A stretch of 37,948 nucleotides of DNA from Paludibacter sp. (lineage in GTDB: Bacteria > Bacteroidota > Bacteroidia > Bacteroidales > Paludibacteraceae), in the NCBI GenBank assembly GCA_031292575.1, contig JARLGX010000038.1, positions 1 through 37,948 of the forward strand. Reading direction: 5' to 3'. The notes under the pieces are model-generated. The model searched no databases. It had not been told where the DNA came from and was given only the letters and a program-made list of their open reading frames with translations. Positions 1 to 7,639 of this stretch are shown one piece after another. Position 1 is the first letter of the stretch. Every line of letters begins with the position of its first letter. The translations under genes and the position numbers were made by a program.

Positions 1-141
1 ACTACGCTAAGTCTTTTGACGGATATAAAACAAGAATACTATCAAAAATCACCGCTGTAACGGTTATTCAAATGATAAACAAATTATTAAACAGAAATAT
101 CAACAATCTAAAATCACTTGTGGTCTAAATGCACTACGGGT
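1..141 (+). mobile_element. Right end of an IS982-family insertion sequence (cut by window start)
   Basis: The first 128 bases encode the C-terminus of an IS982-like transposase. The element seems to end in GCACTACGGGT at 131-141, because IS982-family terminal repeats typically begin with ACCC, which reads as GGGT at the right end. The left end lies outside the window, so the inverted repeat and target duplication cannot be checked. Confidence 0.6.
3..128 (+). CDS. IS982-family transposase, C-terminal 41 residues only
   Basis: An open frame enters from the left edge and stops at TAA 126-128. Its 41 residues include GYKTRILSKITAVTVIQ and NKLLNRNINNLK, which match the usual end of IS982-type DDE transposases (an R-I-x-x-K-I-x-x-x-T-x-I-Q helix followed by N-R-x-I-N-x-I-K). 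The catalytic residues lie upstream, outside the window. Whether the whole gene is intact cannot be seen. The assignment rests on memory of the family, not on a search. Confidence 0.65.
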   Translation, partial: YAKSFDGYKTRILSKITAVTVIQMINKLLNRNINNLKSLVV

Positions 142-335
142 GTATATAGTTTTCTTTTTTTGTGAATATAAAATAAAACTAATTTAACGTCGTTTTAAGC
201 TCGATTGAAATGTCTGTTTCTTCTTATTATATTTTATGATTTGTCGTACCATTTGTCTATCTGTTTGTTAGCATTTGCTTGGTAACACATATTTTTTTCT
301 GTTAAGAAAATGATGTTTTTTTAATATATTATTGT

Positions 336-343
336 TATCTTTG
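336..343 (+). promoter_or_regulatory. Bacteroidota -7 promoter box TATCTTTG
   Basis: TATCTTTG matches the TAnnTTTG -7 consensus exactly. The -33 region, about 19 bases upstream, has only a weak match (TGTT at 315-318 or nearby). It would drive the wza-like/wzz operon with a long leader. Confidence 0.5.
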
Positions 344-381
344 TAGCCAGTTTTTTTGACATCAGTTTAAATTTTATTAGT

Positions 382-543
382 TTGAAAATTCCTTCTGCAA
401 ATAGAGTTTACAATGCAGGATTTATAAATCTGAAAAATAATTTAATAGAAAGTGGTAACAAAAAAACGGATGCTGTGGGCTATGTCAATATTTTGCAGCG
501 GTGGGTTGAAAGTATCTGTGTAATTTTTAAATTACAGGGTTAA
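382..543 (+). CDS. Possible 53-residue leader ORF (TTG start), doubtful
   Basis: The frame is open from 325 to the TAA at 541-543 and has no ATG; TTG at 382 is the best start. Its product, with stretches such as KIPSANRVYNAGFINLKNN and YVNILQRWVESICVIF, reads like plausible protein, but an open frame this long can arise by chance in A+T-rich DNA. It lies between the candidate promoter and the first export gene. It could be a leader peptide, a relic, or noise; I do not recognise it. Confidence 0.18.
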   Translation: MKIPSANRVYNAGFINLKNNLIESGNKKTDAVGYVNILQRWVESICVIFKLQG

Positions 544-582
544 TTAGCCAAAGAGAATATGTGCTTTTATTTTAAAATTGAA

Positions 583-611
583 TTCGTTACTTCTATCATG
601 GGAGTGACGAA
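583..611 (+). promoter_or_regulatory. Leader hairpin upstream of the export operon
   Basis: TTCGTTACTTC (583-593) and GGAGTGACGAA (601-611) form an 11-pair stem with a 7-base loop. It ends 71 bases before the start codon of the Wza-like gene. No poly-T follows. The regulatory role is inferred from position only. Confidence 0.45.
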
Positions 612-682
612 CCTCTTTGCGTGATAATCAGAAGTTTTGAATTTTAATAGTAATCAGTTGGCATATTGAAAAAAAAATATTT

Positions 683-3097
683 ATGAAGAAATTTAAATTA
701 GTCTTGTTTCTCCTGTTATTAATTGGTGGTTTAACTGCTCAGAATCTCGATCTCAGTAAACTTACACCGGAACAACTGGCAGCTTATAAAAAGTATAAAA
801 ATGGGAATACCTCCGTTACTAATACAACGCAGGAGAATATTACCCCACGAACGGTTGTAAATTATGACAATCAACCTGATAGTGTTGGTACGTTGAAGAA
901 CTTAAAAAATGTAAAGAAACCAACTTTCTCAGGAGGTATTTTTGGTTCCTACTTGTTTAGTTCTCAAAACCTGACTTTTGAACCTGCACTTAATATTCCT
1001 ACACCGCCAAACTATATTCTGGGTACTTACGATGAAATGATTATTGATATTTCAGGTCAATACGAAGCTAATTATAAAATTAAAGTATCACCCGAAGGCT
1101 TTATCCGTATACCAAATGTCAGTCCTATAAAAGTAAGCGGGCAAACTGTTGAAAATGCTACTAAAGTAATAAGAAGCAGACTTTCAGGAATATATCCGGG
1201 TGCTCAAATTAATGTTAACCTCGGAAGTATTCGCAGCATACGTGTTACTGTTGTTGGTGAAGCCGTTCGTCCCGGTACGTATACATTGCCTTCGCTTGCA
1301 ACTGCTTTTAATGCGTTGTATGCTTGCGGTGGTCCCGATTCTATTGGTACAATGCGTGCTGTTAAAGTTGTTCGACATGGTAAAGTTGTGGCTAATGTTG
1401 ACGTTTACAACTTCTTGTTGGATGGAGCTTTAACTAATAATATTGCATTGCAGGACGAAGATGTAATTAAAATTGACCCTTACAAACTTCGGGTAAGTAT
1501 TAGCGGAGCAGTGAAACGCGATGGAATTTTCGAGGCTTTACCGGGTGAAACGTTACAACAATTAATCCGTTTTGCAGGGGGATATAAAGATAATGCGTAC
1601 AAAGCCCTTGTTACCACTATGCGGCTAACCGAAAAAGGGAGGACTGTGGTTGATGTTCCCGAGAGCGAGTTGGGCACATTTTTATTGCAATCGGGCGATT
1701 CTTGTTTTGTATCAGTAAACTCCGGCAAATATGACAACAGAGTGGATATAACCGGTTCCGTATATCGCCCGGGAGCTTACGCCCTCGAAATCGGAATGAC
1801 AGTAAAACAACTTATTGATAAAGCGCAGGGAGTAAAGGAAGATGCTTACCTGAATATGGCTTACATTAACCGTAAACAAGCCAACCGCGTTCCTGAAATT
1901 ATTGGTTTTAATCTCGGAAATGTTCTGAAAGGCATTACTGCCGATGTTTTGCTCCAAAAGGATGATTCGGTGGTTATACGCAGCTTGTTCGATTACCGTG
2001 AAGGACAATCAGTTTCTATATCGGGTGCCGTGCTAGAACCTGGGAAGTTTAAGCTGATTGAAAATATAACACTGAAAGACCTTATTTTCAAAGCAAAAGG
2101 ATTTACTGAAATGGCAAACACCGATTCGGTAGAACTTGTACGGGTTATTAAAGATCCTGCACTTCTGCTTAATTCAAATCAGAAAACCATTGTTATGAAA
2201 TTTGCCATGGATAAAGATCTTAACTTTAAAAAAGGGTCGAACGATATAATACTCGAAAATGGCGATCAGGTAATTGTCCGCACTATTTCGGGATATGAAG
2301 ACATTCGTATGGTGAAGGTAGAAGGTGAAGTACTTCAACCGGGAAGCTATAATATTACCTCCAAGACCGAACGTATTTCGGATGTAATTAAACGTGCAGG
2401 CGGATTTACCAAATATTCTTACCCCTTTGGAGCTTTTCTTATACGAACAGAAAATCCTACCGGCGTTCAATTGAAATTAGACCAAATTATCAGGGAAAAC
2501 TCTCAAAAACAATTTGAAAGTGCAAACGATAACAAAATAGATGCTAACATGCTGAAAGCAGCCTCTACAACAAATCCTGCTGCGGGTGTTGCCAACATCG
2601 ATTCGTTGCAAAACCAGTTATCAAACTCCAATGTGCTGCTTAATAAAGTATTCAAAACTGAGGGTATAGTTGGAATAAATCTGGCTGAAATAATGAAAAA
2701 CCCCGGAGGAAAAGAAGATTTTTACCTCGAAGAAGGGGATGATATCTTTGTTCCCCGCGAATTGCAAACCGTGCGTGTAATGGGTGAGGTGCTATTTCCT
2801 ACTTATGTTGGCTACCAGAATGGTATGAACCTTAAAAGATATATCAATAATTCAGGAGGATTCACTGTTCAGGCTCAGAAAAAGAAAGTATTTGTACTGT
2901 ATCCGAACGGAACTGCCAAAAGCACAAAAAGCTTTTTGGGCATCCTGTTTTATCCAAAAGTAGAACCGGGTTCACGAATAATTGTTCCTGAAAAACCAAC
3001 TGAAATTAAAAATCCACTATCGCCGGGTGAACTTGTTGGAATTTTGACTTCCACAGCTTCGGCAATGGCTATCATTTATTCTGTTTTAAAATTATAA
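683..3097 (+). CDS. Wza-like polysaccharide export protein with multiple SLBB domains
   Basis: Outer-membrane export channel component for a capsule or exopolysaccharide. The 804 residues begin with a signal peptide (about 1-20, hydrophobic core VLFLLLLIGGLTA). A Poly_export (PES) domain follows at about 110-270. There are then about six SLBB-type modules with the recurring pattern V-x-G-x-V-x-x-P-G-x-Y, at about 185, 270, 353, 443, 543 and 696. A hydrophobic C-terminal segment (about 782-804) could be the outer-membrane helix. E. coli Wza has about 380 residues and fewer SLBB modules; long multi-SLBB versions are usual in Bacteroidota. The TAA overlaps the next gene's ATG by one base, so the two are coupled. 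Confidence 0.92.
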   Translation: MKKFKLVLFLLLLIGGLTAQNLDLSKLTPEQLAAYKKYKNGNTSVTNTTQENITPRTVVNYDNQPDSVGTLKNLKNVKKPTFSGGIFGSYLFSSQNLTFEPALNIPTPPNYILGTYDEMIIDISGQYEANYKIKVSPEGFIRIPNVSPIKVSGQTVENATKVIRSRLSGIYPGAQINVNLGSIRSIRVTVVGEAVRPGTYTLPSLATAFNALYACGGPDSIGTMRAVKVVRHGKVVANVDVYNFLLDGALTNNIALQDEDVIKIDPYKLRVSISGAVKRDGIFEALPGETLQQLIRFAGGYKDNAYKALVTTMRLTEKGRTVVDVPESELGTFLLQSGDSCFVSVNSGKYDNRVDITGSVYRPGAYALEIGMTVKQLIDKAQGVKEDAYLNMAYINRKQANRVPEIIGFNLGNVLKGITADVLLQKDDSVVIRSLFDYREGQSVSISGAVLEPGKFKLIENITLKDLIFKAKGFTEMANTDSVELVRVIKDPALLLNSNQKTIVMKFAMDKDLNFKKGSNDIILENGDQVIVRTISGYEDIRMVKVEGEVLQPGSYNITSKTERISDVIKRAGGFTKYSYPFGAFLIRTENPTGVQLKLDQIIRENSQKQFESANDNKIDANMLKAASTTNPAAGVANIDSLQNQLSNSNVLLNKVFKTEGIVGINLAEIMKNPGGKEDFYLEEGDDIFVPRELQTVRVMGEVLFPTYVGYQNGMNLKRYINNSGGFTVQAQKKKVFVLYPNGTAKSTKSFLGILFYPKVEPGSRIIVPEKPTEIKNPLSPGELVGILTSTASAMAIIYSVLKL

Positions 3098-4197
3098 TGA
3101 TTATGAATTCGGAAGCACCTCAGAATAAAGTGAACAATGATGAAATATCATTGAAAGAATTGTTGCAAAAAGCCAAAGAGTGGTGGCAATTTCTAGTGAC
3201 TAAATGGATTATTATTTTAGTTTTTGGTCTTGGTGGAGCTGCCATTGGCTTGGTGGTTTCTTTGCTCACACCAGTTAAATACACGGCTCATCTATCCTTC
3301 GCGTTGGTTGAAAAAACGAGTGGAGGTGGGGGATTGGCCGATTTAGCTTCTTCGTTTGGTTTTAGCGGATTAATGGGCGGTGGAAGCAGCGGTACGTTTA
3401 GCGGCGATAATTTACTCGAAATCATGAAATCGCAACATGCAGTGGAACAAACGCTGTTAACCCCCGTAAACTATAGGGGGAAAAAGGAAAACATGGTGGA
3501 AGTGTATATAGGGTTCAACGATTTACGAAAAGACTGGTTGAAGAACCAAAAGAACAAAGAACTTCAAACGCTTAGCTTCCCTATTGGTCAAAAACGGGAA
3601 ACATTCAGCCGTACCCAGGATAGCGTATTGTACAGCATATACAATCAAATAATAAAATCGAATGCTCTGGTGGTGGCACGGAAGGATAAGAAATTAAGTT
3701 TTGTAAATCTTGATTTTACAAGCAAAGATGAAGTATTCTCCAAATTGTTTGTGGAAACATTGATGGCTGAAACGTACAAGTTCTACAGCGATACACGTAC
3801 TTCGCAAAGCCGGGCAAATATCAATATGATGCAAGCCAAAGCAGACTCTATCAAAAGCCTGTACGAATCGGCTTTATACCGTGGTGCCGGTTATTCGCAG
3901 GTAAATATCAACCAGGCATTGCAGTATGCCGCTGTGCCGAAGATTAAACAAGAGAATAATGCACAACTCTATGCCACGGTTTATGGCGAAGTGCTTAAAA
4001 ACCTCGAAACTCTTAAGCTCGATCTGGCACGCGAAACTCCCATTGTGCAAATTATTGATACTCCCCGCTATCCCCTGGACAAAGTTCGATTGGGAAAAGC
4101 GAAAGCTATGGCTTTGGGTGGCATTTTAGGCGGATTTATGATTGCATTCTATTTGTTGGGCGGATTGTTTTTGAAGAATGTGCTGAAAGAAGAATAG
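3097..4197 (+). CDS. Wzz-type chain-length determinant / polysaccharide co-polymerase
   Basis: Inner-membrane co-polymerase that sets chain length and links the polymerase to export. Of 366 residues, about 37-57 (WIIILVFGLGGAAIGLVVS) and about 338-358 (MALGGILGGFMIAFYLLGG) are the two membrane helices, bracketing a periplasmic region with a Gly/Ser-rich stretch near 75-105 and helical content near 230-300. A P-x-x-P-like segment (DTPRYPLDKVRLGKAKA) precedes the second helix, as in Wzz proteins. No Wzc-type kinase domain follows. The start ATG overlaps the upstream stop (TAATG); a second ATG lies two codons later. A heptamer repeat begins right after its stop. Confidence 0.85.
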   Translation: MIMNSEAPQNKVNNDEISLKELLQKAKEWWQFLVTKWIIILVFGLGGAAIGLVVSLLTPVKYTAHLSFALVEKTSGGGGLADLASSFGFSGLMGGGSSGTFSGDNLLEIMKSQHAVEQTLLTPVNYRGKKENMVEVYIGFNDLRKDWLKNQKNKELQTLSFPIGQKRETFSRTQDSVLYSIYNQIIKSNALVVARKDKKLSFVNLDFTSKDEVFSKLFVETLMAETYKFYSDTRTSQSRANINMMQAKADSIKSLYESALYRGAGYSQVNINQALQYAAVPKIKQENNAQLYATVYGEVLKNLETLKLDLARETPIVQIIDTPRYPLDKVRLGKAKAMALGGILGGFMIAFYLLGGLFLKNVLKEE

Positions 4198-4292
4198 CTT
4201 AGTATAGAGTAGGGAGTAAATAGTAGGTAGTTCTGAGTCATGAGTTCAGAGTAAGTAGTAAAGAAGAGTAAAACAAACTACTTATTGTACAG
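4198..4292 (+). repeat. Heptanucleotide repeat array, copy 1 (degenerate)
   Basis: Starts directly after the wzz stop codon. Units such as GAGTAGG, GAGTAAA, GTTCTGA and GAGTTCA recur with roughly 7-base spacing up to about 4280. Same family as the arrays at 5600, 6862, 8561, 22303 and 24973. Confidence 0.7.
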
Positions 4293-4456
4293 CCAACGGT
4301 CAGCGACCAGGAGGAGATAATTAGGGATGGTTTTAAAATGTATTTTCCGCCCCAAGCCCCTAAAGGGGATGTGAAATAGTATCGTCTTTGAAAAATCAAG
4401 ATGCAACATTATATTCGTACCATTACCCATTACACAAATATGAGATTATTCCTTCG
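4293..4456 (+). repeat. 164-base interspersed repeat, copy 1
   Basis: Nearly identical to 7018-7181 over 164 bases, with about four substitutions and no indel seen. It contains a small palindrome CCCCTAAAGGGG and begins with CCAACGGTCAGCGACCAG. No coding potential is evident. The two copies are in direct orientation and enclose two toxin-like modules. Confidence 0.85.
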
Positions 4457-4556
4457 TAAAATTCGTGTTATTCGTGGTTAAAAATAAATTGATAGTAAAA
4501 GAATTAAACCACTAATTGCACCAATTTACACTAATGTGAGTTTATTCCTTCGTTTT
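4453..4556 (+). repeat. Palindromic TTCGTG-type intergenic repeat, copy 1
   Basis: Left arm carries ATTCGTGTTATTCGTGGTT and right arm CCACTAATTGCAC, which are partly complementary, joined by AAATTGATAGTAAAAG. Copies recur at 5706, 6947, 7176, 8115, 8219, 8365 and 8469. Similar palindromes are common between genes in Bacteroidota. With the two repeats before it, this accounts for most of the 500-base gap 4198-4697. Confidence 0.75.
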
Positions 4557-4671
4557 TCAATATATTGTTTTAAACAAACCAATAACCACACGTTACAAAC
4601 CGAGTGGGAGAATGGCATTAGTAACCCCTAATATGATAAAGTAAAAATAGCCTTAATCCGGTTATTTTTAG

Positions 4672-4679
4672 TATATTTG
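4672..4679 (+). promoter_or_regulatory. -7 promoter box TATATTTG for the first toxin-like module
   Basis: Exact TAnnTTTG match ending 18 bases before the ATG at 4698. No clear -33 TTTG is present at the expected distance. Confidence 0.45.
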
Positions 4680-4697
4680 GTTTTAAAAAAATAATCT

Positions 4698-5015
4698 ATG
4701 TTTTTTGATAATTATAAGAAACACTCTGATGCACAGCTGAGACCTTCGCTTCTTTGGGAGTACAAATTAGAATATTTTGATTGGAATTCCATGCGTGAAA
4801 CTGTTTTACAACGGGTGGTCGAACGGGGAAGAACAGATGATTTTTATGCGGCTCTCAATTTATACGGTTTAGAAGGATTTAAAGAAGGAATTAAAAACAT
4901 ACCGTCACTTAGTAAAAAAGACATGATATTCGTAAGTACAGTATTTGGAATAAAAAAACAAGAACTGAAATGCTATACACAGAAACAGTTGCACCAAAAA
5001 CATTGGAACTCCTAA
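4698..5015 (+). CDS. Antitoxin-like partner of AbiEii-family nucleotidyltransferase (module 1)
   Basis: A 105-residue soluble protein I do not recognise by name. It has the size and position of the small helical proteins that precede AbiEii/AbiGii-type nucleotidyltransferases in Bacteroidota. The N-terminal half contains RPSLLWEYKLEYFDW and RETVLQRVVERGRTDD; the C-terminal half has a possible helix-turn-helix-like stretch (LSKKDMIFVSTVFGIK). It overlaps the next gene by 46 bases in another frame, so the two are tightly coupled. The residue pattern (R-x-V-V-E-R-G, then F-x-x-x-L-x-x-Y-G) is loosely echoed by the small protein at 5980. The antitoxin role is inferred from position and arrangement only. 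Confidence 0.65.
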   Translation: MFFDNYKKHSDAQLRPSLLWEYKLEYFDWNSMRETVLQRVVERGRTDDFYAALNLYGLEGFKEGIKNIPSLSKKDMIFVSTVFGIKKQELKCYTQKQLHQKHWNS

Positions 5016-5596
5016 AACGGATTATGCAAGATACGGTTTTCAACCATTTCTTATTGGTGGGAGGAACTGCGCTTTCACTGCAACTGGGGCACCGTATAAG
5101 TGTTGATTTGGATTTGTTTTGTAAAGAGTCCTTCGACGAAAATAAATTAGCCGACTATCTTCGTACAGAATATAACTTTGAGTTGGATTATATTGATAAA
5201 GAAACGCTAAAAGGAGAAGTTGATGGTGTAAAACTTGATTGTATTGCACATAAATATCCATGGCTTACTGCTCCGGTTGTTGAAAATGAAATTCGTTTAG
5301 CAAGCTACAATGATATAGCTGCAATGAAATTAAATGCCATTACAGGCAACGGCACACGGCTTAAAGATTTTATTGATATTTCTTTTTTGTCAGCCTATTT
5401 GACTTTGAATGAAATGCTGAATGCTTATCAATTGAAATACAACAGTAATGCAGTGATGGTGTTGAAAGCTCTTACTTACTTCGATGAGATTAATTTTAAT
5501 GAACCAATCAATATGCTGAATAATGATTCTTTTGATTGGAAAAAAATAAAGAAACAACTTCTTCTACTCATAAAATATCCGGATAAACTGTTTTAA
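4970..5596 (+). CDS. AbiEii/AbiGii-type nucleotidyltransferase, candidate toxin (module 1)
   Basis: 208 residues with the family signature: G31-G32-T33-A34, H41-R42, S44 and D46-x-D48, then a downstream A-x-K-x-x-A ... KDFIDI block. The two aspartates are the expected metal-binding pair of the DNA polymerase beta fold. Known AbiEii toxins of AbiE systems transfer nucleotides to cellular targets and give phage defence or plasmid stability; this member is shorter (AbiEii is about 300 residues) and its target is unknown. The start ATG lies inside the partner gene. A heptamer array begins three bases after the stop. Confidence 0.8.
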   Translation: MLYTETVAPKTLELLKRIMQDTVFNHFLLVGGTALSLQLGHRISVDLDLFCKESFDENKLADYLRTEYNFELDYIDKETLKGEVDGVKLDCIAHKYPWLTAPVVENEIRLASYNDIAAMKLNAITGNGTRLKDFIDISFLSAYLTLNEMLNAYQLKYNSNAVMVLKALTYFDEINFNEPINMLNNDSFDWKKIKKQLLLLIKYPDKLF

Positions 5597-5599
5597 GTG

Positions 5600-5680
5600 A
5601 AGAGTTCTGGGTATGGAGTTCAGAGTAAAGAGCCAAGAGTAAAGAGTTCAGAGCCAAGAGTTCAGAGTAAAGAGTATAAA
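5600..5680 (+). repeat. Heptanucleotide repeat array, copy 2
   Basis: About 11 units in 7-base phase (GAGTTCT, GAGTTCA, GAGTAAA, GAGCCAA and similar), starting just after the stop codon of the nucleotidyltransferase. Purine-rich on the plus strand. Confidence 0.85.
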
Positions 5681-5833
5681 ATTATTAGCTTACGCTGACC
5701 GTTGGTTCGTGAAATCTGTGTAATTAGTAGTTCAAAATAAATTGATAGTAAAAGAATTAAACCACTAATTGCACGAACCAACGGTCAACGACCAGAGGGA
5801 GATAATTTACACGAATGTGAGATTATTTCTTCG
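5681..5833 (+). repeat. Palindromic TTCGTG-type repeat, copy 2, with CGCTGACCGTTGG head
   Basis: Begins with ATTATTAGCTTACGCTGACC, which recurs exactly at 8771-8790 and continues identically for another 20 bases. CTGACCGTTGGTTCGTG (about 5696-5712) is the reverse complement of the CACGAACCAACGGTCAG-type segment at about 5772-5790, so the element can fold on itself. With the preceding heptamers this fills most of the 383-base gap 5597-5979. The frame 5769-6050 lies across this repeat and is not taken as a gene. Confidence 0.7.
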
Positions 5834-5945
5834 TTTCATAATCTATTGTTTTAAACAATCAACAAACAACTACTTTTTGCAAACCAGTGGAAGAAGTAGA
5901 GAAGGATTTTACATTAATAGATACCTGAAAATCAATTATTTTATA

Positions 5946-5953
5946 TATTTTTG
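5946..5953 (+). promoter_or_regulatory. -7 promoter box TATTTTTG for the second toxin-like module
   Basis: Matches TAnnTTTG and ends 26 bases before the ATG at 5980. The -33 box is not clear. Confidence 0.4.
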
Positions 5954-5979
5954 TATAGAGATATTTAATCCATGGACAA

Positions 5980-6249
5980 ATGAGAACGCCCGAATTAAAA
6001 GAATTTATTCAGCAACACAGCAGCCTTTTTTGGTATACACCACAAGATAAGAAAGTGGATGTGAGCGATGAATTTTTGGTGGAAACTATTTTGAATTATG
6101 GTACACTCAATGAATATAAGGATCTGGAAAAGCTTATGGGAATAAAGGAAATATCCAGCGTTTTTATGGGTATTAAAGGACGAAAAAAATTGAATTATTT
6201 TCCTGAAGTTTATAATTTTTTTTATCTGTATTTTAAGAAACATGCATAA
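5980..6249 (+). CDS. Antitoxin-like partner of AbiEii-family nucleotidyltransferase (module 2)
   Basis: 89 residues, unrecognised by name. It is short, soluble and helical, with VETILNYGTLNEYKDLEKL followed by a G-I-K-E-I ... G-I-K-G-R-K-K stretch. It precedes and overlaps by 8 bases a second AbiEii-type nucleotidyltransferase, the same layout as module 1, so it is probably the paired regulator or antitoxin. The role is inferred from gene order. A competing minus-strand frame over the same bases (5995-6264) lacks any family features and is a shadow. Confidence 0.65.
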   Translation: MRTPELKEFIQQHSSLFWYTPQDKKVDVSDEFLVETILNYGTLNEYKDLEKLMGIKEISSVFMGIKGRKKLNYFPEVYNFFYLYFKKHA

Positions 6250-6853
6250 AGAAATACTAAACAAAGATCAGATAGAACTATTGCCATTACTTAGAGAATT
6301 CAAACGAGAATTTTATTTAGTGGGTGGAACTGCTATTGCTTTGTACATCGGACATCGGCGCTCCATTGATTTTGATTTGTTCAAGTCAAAAAGTTTTAAC
6401 GCTAAAAAAATTATTGCAAAGTTAGATATGCATCTTCTACCATACAAAGTTACCAGAAATGTATCGGAACAACTGAATCTTATTATATCTGATGTAAAAT
6501 TTACTTTCTTTGAGTACCCTTTTCCTGTTAAACCTGAAATCAAGTTTGAAGAGTATATAAAAATACCATCATTATTGGATTTGGCAGCAATGAAAGCATA
6601 TGCACTGGGAAGGCGATCGAAATGGAAAGATTATGTGGATTTATATTTCATTCTTAAAAATCATTATTCAGTGAAGCAAATTGCTCAAAGGGCTGATGAA
6701 ATATTCGGACAACTGTTTTCCGAAAAATTGTTTAGGGCGCAGCTTTGTTTTTTTAATGACATCGACTATGCTGAGGAAGTTGAATATTTAATTCAAGTTG
6801 TTTCAGATTCTGAAGTAAAGAATTTTCTAACAGAACAAGCTACTGATATTTGA
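6242..6853 (+). CDS. AbiEii/AbiGii-type nucleotidyltransferase, candidate toxin (module 2)
   Basis: 203 residues with G28-G29-T30-A31, H38-R39, S41 and D43-x-D45, then LAAMKAYALGRRSKWKDYVD, which carries the conserved K and KD-x-x-D motifs of the family. Related in motif order and length to the protein at 4970, but clearly diverged rather than a recent duplicate. Predicted activity is metal-dependent nucleotide transfer; the substrate is unknown. It overlaps its small partner, suggesting translational coupling. A heptamer array follows about 8 bases after the stop. Confidence 0.8.
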   Translation: MHKEILNKDQIELLPLLREFKREFYLVGGTAIALYIGHRRSIDFDLFKSKSFNAKKIIAKLDMHLLPYKVTRNVSEQLNLIISDVKFTFFEYPFPVKPEIKFEEYIKIPSLLDLAAMKAYALGRRSKWKDYVDLYFILKNHYSVKQIAQRADEIFGQLFSEKLFRAQLCFFNDIDYAEEVEYLIQVVSDSEVKNFLTEQATDI

Positions 6854-6861
6854 TACTAGAG

Positions 6862-6943
6862 GGTAGTTCTGAGTAAAGAGTAAAGAGTAAAGAGTTCTGA
6901 GTAAAGAGCAAAGAATAAAGAGTAAAGAGTTTTGAGTATAAAA
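6862..6943 (+). repeat. Heptanucleotide repeat array, copy 3
   Basis: Units GAGTAAA, GAGTTCT, GAGCAAA, GAATAAA and GAGTTTT in 7-base phase, directly after the stop at 6853. The minus-strand frame at 6856-7155 that crosses this array is repeat-derived. Confidence 0.85.
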
Positions 6944-6946
6944 TCT

Positions 6947-7036
6947 TTCGTGAAATTCGTGTTATTCGTAGTTAAAAATAAATTGATAGTAAAAGAATTA
7001 AACCACTTATTGCACAACCAACGGTCAGCGACCAGG
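6947..7036 (+). repeat. Palindromic TTCGTG-type repeat, copy 3
   Basis: TTCGTGAAATTCGTGTTATT through TTGATAGTAAAAG to CCACTTATTGCAC and the CCAACGGTCAGCGACCAG tail, which runs straight into the second 164-base repeat. Confidence 0.75.
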
Positions 7037-7181
7037 AGGAGATAATTAGGGGTAGTTTTAAAATGTATTTTCCGCCCCAAGCCCCTAAAGGGGATGTGAA
7101 ATAGTATCGTCTTTGAACAATCAAGATGCAACATTATATTCGTACCATTACCCATTACACAAATATGAGATTATTTCTTCG
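7018..7181 (+). repeat. 164-base interspersed repeat, copy 2
   Basis: Near-perfect direct copy of 4293-4456. Together the copies flank the two AbiE-like modules, so homologous recombination between them would delete about 2.7 kb. Confidence 0.85.
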
Positions 7182-7261
7182 TGAAAATTTGTGTTATTTG
7201 TGGTTAAAAATAATTTCATAATAAAAAATCTAAACTACTAATTACACTAATTGCACGAATA
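7176..7261 (+). repeat. Palindromic TTCGTG-type repeat, copy 4 (variant arm)
   Basis: A second subtype, with AATTTCATAATAAAAAATCT in the middle and an extra CTAATTACACTAATTGCAC. The same subtype recurs at 8115 and 8365. Together with the heptamers, palindrome copy 3 and the 164-base repeat it fills the gap 6854-7315. Confidence 0.7.
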
Positions 7262-7315
7262 TGCAAACGCTTGGGAGAAGAGATAATAAAGAATAAAAAT
7301 CAAATCAGCAGAAAT

Positions 7316-7639
7316 ATGAATACAAACAATCATGATATCCTAACCGATTTCAGCCAACTGCTAAGATTGCACTTTTCAGATAATCTGAAAGATTTAGTTT
7401 TGTTTGGCTCTCGAACTACTGGCAAGGCTAAAAAGGATTCTGACTATGATTTTTTAGTGATTTTAAAACAGAAAGCTGATTGGAAAATTGAAAGACAAAT
7501 TTCGGACTTAAGCTTCGAAATAGAATTGAAATATAATATAGTTGCTGATACTCACGTTCTGGGTGAATCAGAATTGTCAACTTTAAGAGGGAAACAACCA
7601 ATTTATGTAAATGCCATAGAGAGGGGGATACACGCATGA
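7316..7639 (+). CDS. MNT-family minimal nucleotidyltransferase, antitoxin partner of HEPN protein (module 3)
   Basis: 107 residues from the ATG at 7316; a TTG start at 7271 would add 15 residues that look like leader. The minimal nucleotidyltransferase signature G31-S32-R33, G36, S42-D43-x-D45 is complete, followed by the usual DFLVILK strand and the acidic EIELKYNI strand. In the MNT/HEPN pairs studied, the MNT protein neutralises the HEPN toxin, in some cases by AMPylation. Its TGA overlaps the HEPN start codon (ATGA), typical of an obligate pair. Confidence 0.82.
   Translation: MNTNNHDILTDFSQLLRLHFSDNLKDLVLFGSRTTGKAKKDSDYDFLVILKQKADWKIERQISDLSFEIELKYNIVADTHVLGESELSTLRGKQPIYVNAIERGIHA

Larger units (their letters stand above)
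142..682 (+). other. Long untranslated leader and spacer before the export operon
   Basis: These 541 bases hold no convincing gene. A -7 box lies at 336-343, which would give the first export gene a leader of about 330 bases. The leader has a strong hairpin: 583-593 pairs with 601-611 (11 pairs including G-T wobbles, 7-base loop), with no T-run after it, so it does not look like a simple terminator. A weak small frame lies at 382-543. Long leaders are known targets of UpxY/NusG-like antiterminators in Bacteroides capsule loci, but no such regulator gene is in this window. Confidence 0.5.

Noticed and set aside
470-523. 17-codon ATG ORF in the leader
   Set aside because: Too short, with no ribosome site or family; the overlapping TTG frame is slightly better but also doubtful.
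5769-6050. 93-residue plus-strand ORF
   Set aside because: It covers a palindromic repeat and overlaps the better-supported gene at 5980 in another frame.
6856-7155. 99-residue minus-strand ORF
   Set aside because: It consists of the heptamer array and the palindromic and 164-base repeats read backwards; the repeated TLYS/LFTL-like residues are repeat artefacts.
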